A DNA stretch of 64,000 nt from an uncultured Glaciecola sp. Lineage in GTDB: Bacteria; Pseudomonadota; Gammaproteobacteria; Enterobacterales; Alteromonadaceae. Position numbers and translations under genes: made by a program. The DNA is taken from positions 62,001-126,000 of the forward strand of contig NZ_CALJHY010000005.1 in the NCBI RefSeq assembly GCF_937770335.1, in the 5' to 3' direction. The notes beneath the pieces were generated by a model. That model worked only from the letters and a program-made list of their open reading frames with translations, searched no databases and was not told the origin of the DNA. Of the stretch, positions 38,763 to 48,845 are shown piece after piece (within the stretch, counting starts at the first letter, position 1; every line of letters starts with the position of its first letter).

Positions 38763-40151
38763 CTATAACGCCTTACGCAATTTTTTAATGGTATTGAAGA
38801 AACGACCCGCTATTTGCTCTTCATTAATATGCCTACCGTCCTGCAGTATATGCCGACCCGCAGCCCAGACTTCGCGCACCACATTATCGTTACACGAGAA
38901 AATCCAGGTATCCAAAATCGTATCTCCAACAAGGCCAACCAAAGCGCTACTTTGGTCATCTAACGCAATTAGATCAGCAAGAGCGCCTTTCTCTATTCGT
39001 CCCGAATTACGTCCAATCGCTTTTGCACCGCCCGTTGCGGCTTGTGAATAAAGAAAGCGGCCATTTGATGCGAGGGCATCAGAGCTAAGCACCACCCGTT
39101 TTCGATCTCTTAACCTTTGGCTTACTTCTAACATCCGAAGTTCTTCGCTTAACCCAATTTTTACGTTTGAGTCGGCGCCGATACCAAACTTACCGCCATG
39201 TTGCATAAATTGACTAGCTTCAAATATGCCGTCACCCAGATTAGCCTCGGTAATAGGGCATAACCCGGCAACTGCTCGAGACAAAGCTAAATCTTTAATT
39301 TCCGTGTTATCCATATGGGTCGCATGAATGAAGCACCATCGATGATCTACTGGAAGGTTGTCCAATAGCCAGCGCACGGGAGGGATACCAAATACCGCTT
39401 TAACTTCTTTAACTTCCCCCTCTTGTTCAGCGGCATGAATATGAATGGGCCCGCTGGTCGCTATGTTTATGCATGCATGTAACCCGTCGTGTGATACCGC
39501 ACGCAAAGAATGAGGAGCAATACCTAACACAGAGTCCTTTGGCAACAAGCCCATTTGCGCTGATATACTCGAATACAGGGTTTCAAATTGGTCTATATTA
39601 TTGCCAAATCTCAGTTGCCCACCTTGCAGTTCTCTGCCATCCAAACCGCCTTGCATATAGAGAACGGGAAGATGTGTATATCCGATCCCACTTTGTCGTG
39701 CAGCGCTAAAATGACGCAATGATAACTCTTCAATTTGAGAATATGGTTGCCCTTGTGGGTCGTGATGAAGGTAATGAAACTCAGCCGAGGCAGCAAACCC
39801 AGACTTGATCATTTCCATATGTACTTGTGCTGCTATAGCTTCGATGTCATCAGGAGAAAGGATCTCTAGAAACCGGTACATCACTTTTCGCCATGTCCAA
39901 AAATCATCACTGGCGCTTGGCCACTTGGTTTCAGCGAGTCCACCCATAGCGCGTTGAAAGCTATGGCTGTGAACATTGCACATAGCCGGTAATAAAATAC
40001 CTACATGATGATCAGCAGTTGGCAAGATTTTGGTTTTTGAAGCATGTTCGACAATATCGGTGATAACACCGTCGTGGTCTATCTCTGCCGTGATATTTTG
40101 CAGCCACCCTTTAGGAGTGAGCGCTTGATTTGCAAAAATAGTAGTTGCCAT
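38763..40151 (-). CDS. hutF: Formimidoylglutamate deiminase
   Basis: A 462-residue amidohydrolase-superfamily enzyme that deiminates N-formimino-L-glutamate to N-formyl-L-glutamate. Metal-ligand motifs are in order: LLPAMCNVHSHSFQRAMGGLAE (HxH), IHIHAAEQEGEVKE, WCFIHATHMDN and GIGADSNVKIGLSEEL. The region AAEQEGEV is characteristic of HutF rather than guanine deaminase. Together with hutG this marks the five-step histidine pathway found in Pseudomonas, which yields formate and glutamate instead of formamide. It is divergent from hutI over about 68 bases containing the putative operator. Confidence 0.93.
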   Translation of the reverse strand: MATTIFANQALTPKGWLQNITAEIDHDGVITDIVEHASKTKILPTADHHVGILLPAMCNVHSHSFQRAMGGLAETKWPSASDDFWTWRKVMYRFLEILSPDDIEAIAAQVHMEMIKSGFAASAEFHYLHHDPQGQPYSQIEELSLRHFSAARQSGIGYTHLPVLYMQGGLDGRELQGGQLRFGNNIDQFETLYSSISAQMGLLPKDSVLGIAPHSLRAVSHDGLHACINIATSGPIHIHAAEQEGEVKEVKAVFGIPPVRWLLDNLPVDHRWCFIHATHMDNTEIKDLALSRAVAGLCPITEANLGDGIFEASQFMQHGGKFGIGADSNVKIGLSEELRMLEVSQRLRDRKRVVLSSDALASNGRFLYSQAATGGAKAIGRNSGRIEKGALADLIALDDQSSALVGLVGDTILDTWIFSCNDNVVREVWAAGRHILQDGRHINEEQIAGRFFNTIKKLRKAL

Positions 40152-40168
40152 TCAAACTCGCCTAAAAT

Positions 40169-40190
40169 ATATTATGTGCATACATAATAT
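40169..40190. promoter_or_regulatory. Putative HutC operator in the hutF/hutI divergent promoter
   Basis: A 22-bp inverted repeat, ATATTATGT-GCAT-ACATAATAT, with exact 9-bp arms. It lies in the 68-bp gap between the divergent hutF and hutI starts, 30 bases before the hutI ATG and 18 before the hutF ATG, so one dimer site could repress both. HutC is a GntR-family dimer that binds such palindromes with a TGT-N-ACA type core. The regulator assignment is inference from position and symmetry. Confidence 0.75.
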
Positions 40191-40219
40191 CAATTAACAG
40201 CGATTTAACAAGGCTATTA

Positions 40220-41431
40220 ATGCAAGATATGATCTACACAAACTGTTCTGTCGCCACCATGCTTAAGGGTGATAAGCCTTATGGTTTAATAGATGACGCA
40301 AGCTTAGTGGTTATTAACAAATCGGTTGCTTGGCTTGGCAAAGCTGAAGACTTACCAGATCATTATGCTGACATGTGCTTGGAAGACTTAGGTGGCCGGC
40401 TAGTCACTCCAGCATTGCTCGATTGCCATACTCACCTTGTATTCGGCGGTTCACGCGCACAAGAATTTGAAGCAAGACTAAATGGGGCAAGTTATCAAGA
40501 ACTCGCCCGACATGGCGGCGGTATTGCCTCCACAGTTCTAGCCACTAGAAATGCCACCGATGAGACTCTACTTAACGATTCCCTGAGGCGATTAGACAGC
40601 CTTATTGAGGATGGTGTCGCCGTAGTTGAGATTAAATCCGGTTACGGACTGACAATTGAAGATGAGTTACGAATGCTAAGGATTGCAAGAAAGCTGGCTA
40701 CGTTGCGTCCAATTAAAATCGTTACTACTTGGTTGGCCGCGCATGCTATCCCGCCTGAATATCGGTCAAGAGCTGATCAATATATCGAAGAAGTGGCGAT
40801 CCCTGGTTTACGCCTCGGTGTTGAAGAAGGATTGATCGACGCGGTAGATGGCTTTTGTGAAGACATTGCATTTTCTCCAGCCCAAATTGAACGCTTATTT
40901 AAAGAAGCCAAATCACTGAATATTCCCGTTAAGCTGCACGCTGAGCAATTAACGGATCAGAAAGGGGCTCTGCTTGCTGCGAAGTATAAAGGACTTTCGG
41001 CAGACCATTTGGAATACTTATCCCCTGCGGATGTTCCCGCATTTGCAGACTCTGGTGCTGTTGCTGTTCTATTACCTGGCGCTTATTACACGCTAAAAGA
41101 AACTAAGCTACCGCCACTCGACAGTCTTCGTCAATGCAATGTAGATATTGCTATTGCGACAGATTGTAACCCCGGTAGCTCGCCACTTTCCTCTCTTCTC
41201 ATTGCGATGAACATGGCATGTACAATGTTTTCAATGACACCAGAAGAAGCATTGGCTGGGGTTACGCGGAACGCTGCGAAAGCATTAGGCCTGTCGCAAC
41301 AATACGGTGTTATTGCACCAGGAGCGCTTGCGGAACTTGCAGTGTGGGACATAAATCATCCGGCTGAATTAGCTTATTGGATAGGCGGCCGTCCCTTAAA
41401 TAAACGTATTTCGGCGCTGGAGAACAAATAG
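40220..41431 (+). CDS. hutI: Imidazolonepropionase
   Basis: A 403-residue amidohydrolase that opens imidazolonepropionate to N-formimino-L-glutamate, step three of histidine breakdown. Landmarks are [83 protein letters not shown] and [26 protein letters not shown]. Metal-binding His and Asp residues all appear present. It is first gene of hutIHGU, preceded by the palindromic operator candidate. The stop is two bases before the hutH start. Confidence 0.95.
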   Translation: MQDMIYTNCSVATMLKGDKPYGLIDDASLVVINKSVAWLGKAEDLPDHYADMCLEDLGGRLVTPALLDCHTHLVFGGSRAQEFEARLNGASYQELARHGGGIASTVLATRNATDETLLNDSLRRLDSLIEDGVAVVEIKSGYGLTIEDELRMLRIARKLATLRPIKIVTTWLAAHAIPPEYRSRADQYIEEVAIPGLRLGVEEGLIDAVDGFCEDIAFSPAQIERLFKEAKSLNIPVKLHAEQLTDQKGALLAAKYKGLSADHLEYLSPADVPAFADSGAVAVLLPGAYYTLKETKLPPLDSLRQCNVDIAIATDCNPGSSPLSSLLIAMNMACTMFSMTPEEALAGVTRNAAKALGLSQQYGVIAPGALAELAVWDINHPAELAYWIGGRPLNKRISALENK

Positions 41432-41433
41432 AG

Positions 41434-42966
41434 ATGATACTTAACCCTGGAAAAACTACATTAAGCGAATTAGAACTGCTGTATAGAAGTGGCGCCAACT
41501 TTGAATTGAATGAAAGTGCTTTCGTTGCCGTGAGACAAGGACAGCAAAGGCTGATTGACCGTATTAAAAGCAAAGAAACAATATATGGGGTTAATACTGG
41601 CTTCGGAAAACTCGCATCGGTCAGAATAGATGATGAGAACTTAGTCAATCTTCAACGCAATTTGGTGCGTTCACACTGCGCGGGCTTTGGTGAGCCGTTA
41701 GCAATAAATATTGTCCGTTTAATGATGGCCTTAAAATGCTTATCACTTGGACGAGGTGTCTCTGGCGTTAGACCCGTTGTTATCGAACAATTACAAAATC
41801 TGGTCAAAGCTGACATTATTCCGGTTATTCCCGCTAAAGGTTCAGTGGGTGCTTCAGGTGACTTAGCGCCACTCGCGCACATGGCAGCGACCCTAATTGG
41901 TGAAGGTGATGTGTTTTATCATGGCCAACTTATGCCTGCTGCTCGAGCACTAAAAGACAGCGGAATGCTGCCAATTGAGCTTCAAGCAAAAGAAGGGCTG
42001 GCGCTATTAAATGGAACGCAAGCGTCTACAGCACTAGCGCTAGTAGGCTTTTTCTCCGCCTGGAGGTTAGCGAAAACATCCATTACAACCGCTGCATTGT
42101 CTATGGATGCGGCAATGGGTTCTAGCGCACCGTTTCATGATGAAATCCACCAGCTACGAGGCCATTTGGGGCAAATTCAAAGCGCACGCAGACTGCGAGA
42201 ACTATTAGAAGGTTCACAAATCACCAACAGTCACCTAACCGGCGATGAAAGAGTCCAAGACCCATACTGTTTGCGATGTGCTCCACAGGTAATTGGCGCA
42301 TGCTTAGATCAATTGCAACATGCAGGCAAGGTTTTACAAATAGAGGCGAACGCCGCAACCGACAATCCTCTAGTGCTCTCTGATGGCAGCATTGTCTCTG
42401 GTGGTAACTTCCATGCCGAACCCGTTGCATTGGTTGCTGATCAAATCGCCATCGCTATTTCAGAAATAGGCTGTATTTCTCAGCGCCGAGTGGCACTGCT
42501 TGTTGACCCAGCGTTGAGTTTTGGCTTGCCCGCGTTTTTAGCCCCCGATCCGGGACTGAAGTCAGGATTGATGATCGCTGAGGTAACTTCAGCCGCGCTA
42601 ATGAGCGAAAATAAGTCGCTAGCCAATCCACGATCAATTGATTCTACCCCGACATCTGCAAATCAAGAAGATCATGTGTCAATGGCATGTCATGCCGCGC
42701 GCAGATTACTTGAAATGAACGAGAATTTGGCCGCCATTTTGGGTATCGAAGCCATGGCAGCTTGCCAGGGAATTGAGCTGCGTAGCCCACTAAAAACCAG
42801 CGATAAACTGCAACGTATAATTAGCCAAATTAGACAGCATTGCCCCGCTCTTACAGAGGATCGCATGGTCAGTGCAGACATAACAGCACTGGCAAACTTA
42901 TTAAGCGATGATAGCGAATTTCTGCATATTGATGAGGGCTTAAGCGCAATTGAGATTGAAGTATGA
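41434..42966 (+). CDS. hutH: Histidine ammonia-lyase
   Basis: A 510-residue lyase that converts histidine to urocanate and ammonia. The electrophilic MIO cofactor forms from Ala-Ser-Gly in [14 protein letters not shown] near residue 142. Other family landmarks are [41 protein letters not shown] and [23 protein letters not shown]. It begins 2 bases after hutI and overlaps hutG by 4 bases (ATGA), so translation is coupled. The length is typical. Confidence 0.96.
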   Translation: MILNPGKTTLSELELLYRSGANFELNESAFVAVRQGQQRLIDRIKSKETIYGVNTGFGKLASVRIDDENLVNLQRNLVRSHCAGFGEPLAINIVRLMMALKCLSLGRGVSGVRPVVIEQLQNLVKADIIPVIPAKGSVGASGDLAPLAHMAATLIGEGDVFYHGQLMPAARALKDSGMLPIELQAKEGLALLNGTQASTALALVGFFSAWRLAKTSITTAALSMDAAMGSSAPFHDEIHQLRGHLGQIQSARRLRELLEGSQITNSHLTGDERVQDPYCLRCAPQVIGACLDQLQHAGKVLQIEANAATDNPLVLSDGSIVSGGNFHAEPVALVADQIAIAISEIGCISQRRVALLVDPALSFGLPAFLAPDPGLKSGLMIAEVTSAALMSENKSLANPRSIDSTPTSANQEDHVSMACHAARRLLEMNENLAAILGIEAMAACQGIELRSPLKTSDKLQRIISQIRQHCPALTEDRMVSADITALANLLSDDSEFLHIDEGLSAIEIEV

Positions 42967-43754
42967 ATGCAGTATCCGTAACTCAAGGTAGCAGTGCTAT
43001 TATCTTAAGCCAACCGCATTCGGGCCAATATGTACCTGACGCGATTTGGGCTAACTTAAATCCGTTGGGACGCCAGCTTCTTGATACAGACTGGCATATT
43101 CCCAAACTGTATGAGGGTTTGTTAGACGATGTTACGATCGTAAAGGCTAATTTTAGCCGATATGTAATTGATGCTAACAGAGATCCACAAGGCAGCAGTC
43201 TTTACCCTGGACAAAATACCACTGATCTAGTGCCGTTGAGTTCGTTTGATAATTTACCTATTTGGGATACGCCACCATCCAATGCGGATATCGCCTCGAG
43301 AGTTAGCGACTATCATCGCGTTTATCATGATCATTTAAAAAGTGAAATTAACAGACTAAAGACCATTCATGGTCAAGTTTTCTTGTATGACTGTCACTCC
43401 ATTCGCTCCAAAATTCCCTTTTTATTTGATGACCAGTTACCTGATTTAAACATTGGCGATAACAGTGGTCAAAGTTGCGACAGCAAAATAACTAACGTCA
43501 TTCAGCAAGTCTGCGCGCGCTTTCCTGACTATCGTCATGTGGTCAATGGACGTTTTAAAGGAGGCTGGACAACTCGACATTATGGGCAACCTGATGACAA
43601 CGTGCATGCATTCCAAATGGAATTAGCCCAGCATCGATATCTTGAGTCTGAAAAGCCACCTTTCCTTTATGATCCAGTTAACGCCAATGAGCTTCGCAAG
43701 GTGTTGCGAACCGTACTCTGTGAAATTAACCATATTATGTCAACGACTCAATAG
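42963..43754 (+). CDS. hutG: N-formylglutamate deformylase
   Basis: A 263-residue zinc hydrolase of the N-formylglutamate amidohydrolase family (FGase, not the arginase-like HutG). Landmarks are [10 protein letters not shown] near residue 17, [44 protein letters not shown] and [17 protein letters not shown]. It releases formate and glutamate from N-formylglutamate, the product of HutF, completing the five-step route. The start overlaps the hutH stop by 4 bases. Confidence 0.94.
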   Translation: MNAVSVTQGSSAIILSQPHSGQYVPDAIWANLNPLGRQLLDTDWHIPKLYEGLLDDVTIVKANFSRYVIDANRDPQGSSLYPGQNTTDLVPLSSFDNLPIWDTPPSNADIASRVSDYHRVYHDHLKSEINRLKTIHGQVFLYDCHSIRSKIPFLFDDQLPDLNIGDNSGQSCDSKITNVIQQVCARFPDYRHVVNGRFKGGWTTRHYGQPDDNVHAFQMELAQHRYLESEKPPFLYDPVNANELRKVLRTVLCEINHIMSTTQ

Positions 43755-43763
43755 GAGACCAAC

Positions 43764-45431
43764 ATGAATACTACGATAAAGAAAGCCAGAGATATAAAAA
43801 GCCCGACCGGTAATAAACTAATCTGCCAAAGTTGGTCAACCGAGGCGGCGTATAGAATGCTGCATAATAATTTGGATCGTGAGGTAGCTGAAAACCCAGA
43901 TGAACTAGTCGTATATGGTGGTATAGGTAAAGCAGCCCGAACATGGAAAGATTTTGATGCCATTGCTGATACCTTAAAAACGTTAACCGAAGACGAAACA
44001 CTTTTAGTGCAGTCAGGCAAGCCGGTCGGGGTTTTTCGTACCCACCCAAATGCGCCTAGAGTATTGATTGCAAACTCAAATATTGTGCCGCACTGGGCAA
44101 ATTGGGATCACTTCAACGAACTCGATAAAAAAGGCCTCATGATGTATGGCCAAATGACGGCCGGCTCATGGATCTACATAGGCACTCAGGGCATTGTGCA
44201 AGGGACCTATGAAACATTCGTTGAAGCGGGTCGTCAACACTATGCCGGTAACTTAAAAGGTAAATGGATATTAACCGCCGGATTAGGAGGAATGGGCGGC
44301 GCGCAGCCGCTCGCAGCGGCTATGGCTGGTGCTTGTTGCCTGGCCGTTGAATGCGATCCACAAAGCATCGACTTTCGATTACGTACTCGTTACGTGGACG
44401 AAAAAGCAGACACGTTAGATGAAGCACTGAAAATGATTAACCGTTGGACAAAAGCGGGTGAAGCAAAAACCGTTGGTCTGTGTGGCAATGCGGCCGAGAT
44501 ATTTCCTGAACTTGTTAGACGTGGCGTACGCCCCGATATTGTGACAGACCAAACATCCGCGCATGATCCTATCAATGGCTATTTGCCTTTAGGGTGGTCG
44601 TTAGCAGAATGGAAAGAAAAGCGCGTATCAAACCCCAAAGAAGTGGAAAAAGCAGGCCGAGCATCAATGCGAATTCAAGTTCAAGCGATGTTAGATTTTT
44701 GGGATCAAGGCATTCCAACCCTCGACTATGGAAACAACATACGACAAGTTGCGTTGCAAGAAGGATTAAAAGAAGCCTTTAACTTTCCCGGGTTTGTTCC
44801 AGCCTATATTAGGCCTTTATTTTGTCGAGGTATTGGACCATTTCGCTGGGTAGCATTGTCTGGCGATCCCGAAGATATCTACAAAACCGATCAAAAAGTA
44901 AAAGAGTTATTGCCAGATAACGTGCATCTTCATCAATGGCTAGACATGGCCAGGGAGCGTATTTCATTTCAAGGATTGCCAGCTCGTATTTGCTGGGTAG
45001 GTCTTGGTGAAAGACATCGTTTAGGCTTGGCCTTTAACGAAATGGTAAAGAGTGGCGAACTCAGCGCGCCCATAGTTATTGGACGTGATCACTTGGATAG
45101 CGGCTCCGTTGCCAGTCCAAACAGAGAGACAGAGGCAATGAAGGATGGGTCCAGCGCTGTATCTGATTGGCCACTTTTAAATGCACTATTAAATACCGCA
45201 TCTGGGGCAACTTGGGTTAGTTTGCATCATGGCGGAGGTGTCGGCATGGGATTTTCTCAGCACGCTGGAATGGTAATTGTGGCGGACGGTACTGATGAAG
45301 CCGCGGCTAAATTAGAACGTGTTCTCTGGAACGATCCTGCCACGGGTGTTATGCGTCACGCCGATGCGGGCTATGATGAAGCGCTTGACTGTGCTCGTGA
45401 AAAAGGCTTGAACTTACCCGGTATTTTGTAA
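43764..45431 (+). CDS. hutU: Urocanate hydratase
   Basis: A 555-residue NAD+-dependent urocanase converting urocanate to imidazolonepropionate. Landmarks are [74 protein letters not shown] (NAD site), [18 protein letters not shown] and the Cys-containing [16 protein letters not shown], with [22 protein letters not shown] near the end. A GGAGA ribosome site precedes the ATG. It is the last gene of hutIHGU; no hutT-type permease follows. Confidence 0.96.
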   Translation: MNTTIKKARDIKSPTGNKLICQSWSTEAAYRMLHNNLDREVAENPDELVVYGGIGKAARTWKDFDAIADTLKTLTEDETLLVQSGKPVGVFRTHPNAPRVLIANSNIVPHWANWDHFNELDKKGLMMYGQMTAGSWIYIGTQGIVQGTYETFVEAGRQHYAGNLKGKWILTAGLGGMGGAQPLAAAMAGACCLAVECDPQSIDFRLRTRYVDEKADTLDEALKMINRWTKAGEAKTVGLCGNAAEIFPELVRRGVRPDIVTDQTSAHDPINGYLPLGWSLAEWKEKRVSNPKEVEKAGRASMRIQVQAMLDFWDQGIPTLDYGNNIRQVALQEGLKEAFNFPGFVPAYIRPLFCRGIGPFRWVALSGDPEDIYKTDQKVKELLPDNVHLHQWLDMARERISFQGLPARICWVGLGERHRLGLAFNEMVKSGELSAPIVIGRDHLDSGSVASPNRETEAMKDGSSAVSDWPLLNALLNTASGATWVSLHHGGGVGMGFSQHAGMVIVADGTDEAAAKLERVLWNDPATGVMRHADAGYDEALDCAREKGLNLPGIL

Positions 45432-45526
45432 GATCTTGAGAGTATGTATCTCTGACGGTCGGCTCTAAGGCAATATCGCTCAATGTTATTTGCTTTGCAT
45501 GACAGCGCAAGAATGATTACTGAGCT

Positions 45527-45736
45527 TTAATAACATGAATTCGGCGTTGTCCCCGGATTGATTTCGCCACCAAGTTCGTCAGGGTCTATCTCTAATTCAA
45601 ATAATACTGCGCGAACAAATTCAATTTGTTCAAGTACTCGTTTGTAGTCGTCACCATACTCATATTTGTTTACTTCTATTGATTGAGGCATGAATGTAAA
45701 TGCGATTTTGAGCGCTTGAAGCTGGTCTGGGGTCAT
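45527..45736 (-). CDS. Small hypothetical protein
   Basis: A 69-residue acidic protein, MTPDQLQALKIAFTFMPQS to DELGGEINPGTTPNSCY. I do not recognise a family. The track ORF is 159 residues, but its first 90 codons cross a hairpin repeat and read as non-coding. AAGGAC ahead of the ATG at 45736 supports the short start. The predicted structure is mostly helical with an acidic tail. Function unknown. Confidence 0.5.
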   Translation of the reverse strand: MTPDQLQALKIAFTFMPQSIEVNKYEYGDDYKRVLEQIEFVRAVLFELEIDPDELGGEINPGTTPNSCY

Positions 45737-45925
45737 GTTGGTAGTCCTTTTTGTTTGGCGTTTCAAAGAAGCATAGCACAGCAAAATTACGAAGGGGCCA
45801 GTTTGCGCGGGCAAACCTCTCCAAAAATACAAGATGATAATAGCGAGTAGTAATCCTAACTGGCCAGATTTATATCCCAATTTACTGGGGTAAACTTTGA
45901 TTGAGCTTCGTGTAGTGTTTAGGAG

Positions 45926-45945
45926 ATCCTTGCCTTCGCAAGGAT
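45926..45945. repeat. REP-like palindromic element
   Basis: A perfect 8-bp stem ATCCTTGC-CTTC-GCAAGGAT with flanking GGAG and GACGGAGG. In my experience sequences of the form TCATCCTTGCGAAGGCAAGGATC occur as dispersed intergenic repeats in several marine gammaproteobacteria. Only one copy is in this window. Confidence 0.55.
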
Positions 45946-46313
45946 GACGGAGGATGTTCAACAGTTCGGTTTCTGACAAAAGTAGTGGTCTAGGTTGCAA
46001 AAACAAGAACCAATAATTAGTACTCTACTTATATTTTAAGCATTACGTGTTCCATATTATGCCATATTCAATGCTATTTAATGGCGACAATAAACACTTG
46101 GTTACTTTATGAACAATATAAAAATGGGTGCTACAGACTACTAATTATTTAATGTGAAACCGTCCATCAACGTGATTTACAACATCATTAAAACAGCTAA
46201 AATCCCATCTATACAAGTAACTTAAGAAAATAACAGGCCTATATAGCCACTCAATATATCTTTAACTTCAACGTGGTTTTTCTCGTTCTTATTGAACACC
46301 AAACTTATCAAAT
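45946..46313. other. Intergenic leader region upstream of the choline operon
   Basis: AT-rich sequence between the small hypothetical gene/REP-like element and the operon promoter. No ORF with a convincing ribosome site, no stable RNA fold and no further copies of the palindromes were seen. It may carry additional upstream regulatory sites for the TonB-receptor promoter. Confidence 0.4.
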
Positions 46314-46342
46314 TTGATTTTAATTGAACGTTCAATTAACAT
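46314..46342 (+). promoter_or_regulatory. Candidate BetI-controlled promoter with 20-bp perfect palindromic operator
   Basis: A perfect 20-bp palindrome, TTAATTGAACGTTCAATTAA (46320-46339), sits between TTGATT (46314-46319, -35-like) and TAACAT (46337-46342, -10-like), spaced 17 bp. A repressor bound here would block polymerase. It is the only such site in the following 9-kb gene run, which includes betI (TetR family). The TTGAAC half-site resembles BetI sites as I recall them, but I cannot confirm this. Transcription would start about 60 bases upstream of the TonB-receptor ATG. Confidence 0.7.
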
Positions 46343-46410
46343 AACTGCGGTTGGCATATTATTCCCACACACGAAGAACGTTTACTAAAATACATTCAAC
46401 AGGAACTTTT

Positions 46411-48771
46411 ATGAAACCTCATTTGCCTATGAAGCAAAGCGTGATCGCACTATCTGTATTATCAGCAATATCTATAATCTCTTTGCCCGCAATGGCGCAA
46501 GACAGTGAAGAACAACAAGCAGAAATCGAAAAAGAAAAAATAGAAACTATCCAGGTTACTGGCCGTAGCGTTTCTTACGCAAACAGCACTGTTTCAACCG
46601 CAATGAAAAAACAGCAAACTCCAATGACCAGCGCACTATCTATTATCGATAACCTGCCTGGCGTTTTGGTTAACGAAGGTAGCCCGTTTGGTTCAGACGA
46701 ATGGTCAACGAGTATTTCAATCCGTGGTTTCACCCTTGACCTGGAATCTCAGCAAATTGGAATGACCGTCGATGGTATCTCCAATGGTAACTCTAATTAC
46801 GGTGGTGGTACTAAAGCCAGCCGTTATATCGATACCGAAAACCTGCGCAGTATCCAAGTATCTCAGGGCACGGCCGATATTGGCTCTCGTTCTAACGAAG
46901 CGTTAGGTGGCACGCTTGACTTCACCACAATTCGTCCTGCTTTTGACGAACAACTTACCGTCAGTACGACACTTGGTGACTACAACGCACGTAAATTCTA
47001 CTTACGCTACGATACCGGCGAGATTGCAAAAGACACCTATGCATGGGCCTCTTTGTCGACCCAACAGAATGACGATTACATGGACGGATCAGTCACTAAC
47101 ACACGTGACCACGCTGAAGCTAAAATTATCAGTAAAGTTGGCGAAGTCGATCTGACTGGTTATTTCAGCTATGACGATGCCCAAGAATATACATACCAGC
47201 GAGTTTATGGTCTTGGCCAGTATGCACAAAACCCTAACTGGGATGGCCTGACAGAAGACTGGACTGGTATACCGTATCAGGATCAAGTATTTCGCGAGGG
47301 CTGGGTAACAGAACGTGAGAATCTGTTTGGTTATTTAAAAGCCGACTTCAGTGTGGGCACGGTCGATGTAAGCACTAACGTTTATTACCATAAAAATGAA
47401 GGTATCGGCAAATGGATCCCATATTACATGGCTGACGTTACCGATGATGGCGAAGGTAATCCGCACTCTGAGCTAGATTCTTCAAGTACTGCCTTTGGCG
47501 GTTCAACCAGAGGCCTGATTTATTTTGTTAATCGTGACGGCCAATCATTGTCTCCTATCGATAACTGTTCGAGTTCTATCGGCTATCCTTATGGCGGCGG
47601 CGGTGCAGCCGTTGATCCTGGTTGCTATGAGCAAGGCGCAATGCCAGTCAGCTCTCATCGTCATACCCATTACGAAAAAGAACGCTATGGCGTGAATGCC
47701 GATGTAGTCTGGAACACGAAGATAGCTGGCATGCCAAATACCTTCCGCAGTGGTTTCTGGTATGAAGATTATCAGCGCGAAGAATACCGTGACTGGCATA
47801 AAACTATTGACGCGGCATCAAGCCCACGTCCTGAAAGTAATCCATATTGGATCCAGTACAGCCGTGAGTTTCCAGTTGAAACCTTGATGTACTATATTGA
47901 AGATGAATTGAATGTTGGTTTTGCAAAGTTACGTGTTGGTGCGAAACAATTTGATGTTGAAGTCTCTAAGGAAGATCAGTTTACCCCAGAAAATAACCTG
48001 ACTGTATCCTCTGATTCTGACGTGTTGATATCTGCAGGGTTTGTTGCACCTCTTCCAATTCGTGGTTTAGAAGTCTTCGGTGGTTATGCTGAAAACTTTG
48101 CAGCCATAAAGGATGCGGTATTAGAACGTGACGACACTGATTTGAGCGTAGTAGAACCTGAAACAGCAGACAACATAGATGTCGGTTTTCGTTACTCTAC
48201 GCCTGGTTTCAACGCCAGTCTTACGTATTACAACATTAAGTTTGAGAACCGAATCACGTTTGTCAGTAATGAAGACGTTAACGGTATCGATTTCTTAGAA
48301 GCCGCTGCTGGCGGATTCGTAAACGACGGCGGCATAGAATCAGATGGTATAGAAGCATCTGTCGACTATAGACTGACAGATAACCTTGGCGTTTACGTTT
48401 CGTATACTAAGAACGACTCTACGTACACCGACGATGCGTTTCTAGGTAAAACCGTAATAGGAAGTGCCCAGGACATGGCCGTGTTTAGCATTGACTATAG
48501 CAAAGGCGATTTTTATGCTGGTTTTAGCACAAAATATGTCGGCGAACGTTTCTTAGACCAAGCAAACACGCAGGAAACTGACTCTTATGTAGTAAGTGAC
48601 CTGTATGTCGGTAAGACGGCATATGATATTGGTGGAGCGATTGATAGTATTGAACTAAGCTTCACGATAAATAATGTTTTCGACAAAGATTATCTTGGTT
48701 CGATTGCGACTAACGCAGCTTGGATAGGCGCTCCAAGAACAGCGGCGCTTAACGCTAAGTTTATAATGTAA
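46411..48771 (+). CDS. TonB-dependent outer-membrane receptor, first gene of the choline operon
   Basis: A 786-residue outer-membrane transporter. A signal peptide (MKQSVIALSVLSAISIISLPAMAQ) is followed by a charged spacer, a TonB box-like IETIQVTG, a plug domain (about 60-190: MTSALSIIDNLPGVLVNEG, SISIRGFTLDLESQQIGMTVDG, ALGGTLDFTTIRP) and a 22-strand barrel ending AALNAKFIM. The start at 46411 follows AGGAAC; the track start adds 20 residues. Receptors import bulky or scarce substrates with TonB energy. Its position behind the candidate BetI operator and ahead of phoD-betIBA suggests a choline-containing ligand; the substrate is inferred only. The family most resembles non-siderophore receptors. 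Confidence 0.9.
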   Translation: MKPHLPMKQSVIALSVLSAISIISLPAMAQDSEEQQAEIEKEKIETIQVTGRSVSYANSTVSTAMKKQQTPMTSALSIIDNLPGVLVNEGSPFGSDEWSTSISIRGFTLDLESQQIGMTVDGISNGNSNYGGGTKASRYIDTENLRSIQVSQGTADIGSRSNEALGGTLDFTTIRPAFDEQLTVSTTLGDYNARKFYLRYDTGEIAKDTYAWASLSTQQNDDYMDGSVTNTRDHAEAKIISKVGEVDLTGYFSYDDAQEYTYQRVYGLGQYAQNPNWDGLTEDWTGIPYQDQVFREGWVTERENLFGYLKADFSVGTVDVSTNVYYHKNEGIGKWIPYYMADVTDDGEGNPHSELDSSSTAFGGSTRGLIYFVNRDGQSLSPIDNCSSSIGYPYGGGGAAVDPGCYEQGAMPVSSHRHTHYEKERYGVNADVVWNTKIAGMPNTFRSGFWYEDYQREEYRDWHKTIDAASSPRPESNPYWIQYSREFPVETLMYYIEDELNVGFAKLRVGAKQFDVEVSKEDQFTPENNLTVSSDSDVLISAGFVAPLPIRGLEVFGGYAENFAAIKDAVLERDDTDLSVVEPETADNIDVGFRYSTPGFNASLTYYNIKFENRITFVSNEDVNGIDFLEAAAGGFVNDGGIESDGIEASVDYRLTDNLGVYVSYTKNDSTYTDDAFLGKTVIGSAQDMAVFSIDYSKGDFYAGFSTKYVGERFLDQANTQETDSYVVSDLYVGKTAYDIGGAIDSIELSFTINNVFDKDYLGSIATNAAWIGAPRTAALNAKFIM

Positions 48772-48784
48772 TAAAACGTGACAA

Positions 48785-48814
48785 AGCCACATACAGTAAC
48801 AACTGTATGTGGCT
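48785..48814 (+). terminator. Perfect 13-bp hairpin between the receptor and phoD-like genes
   Basis: AGCCACATACAGT-AACA-ACTGTATGTGGCT, starting 14 bases after the receptor stop. It is followed by ATTTAATG, a weak U-tract. It may act as a partial terminator or mRNA stabiliser that lowers expression of downstream bet genes relative to the receptor. Confidence 0.6.
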
Positions 48815-48845
48815 ATTTAATGAACATAATGAGGTAATAACACGC

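Noticed and set aside
45737-46006. N-terminal extension of the 159-codon minus-strand ORF
   Set aside because: It reads through a palindromic repeat, has no ribosome site and unusual composition; the 69-residue start at 45736 has AAGGAC.
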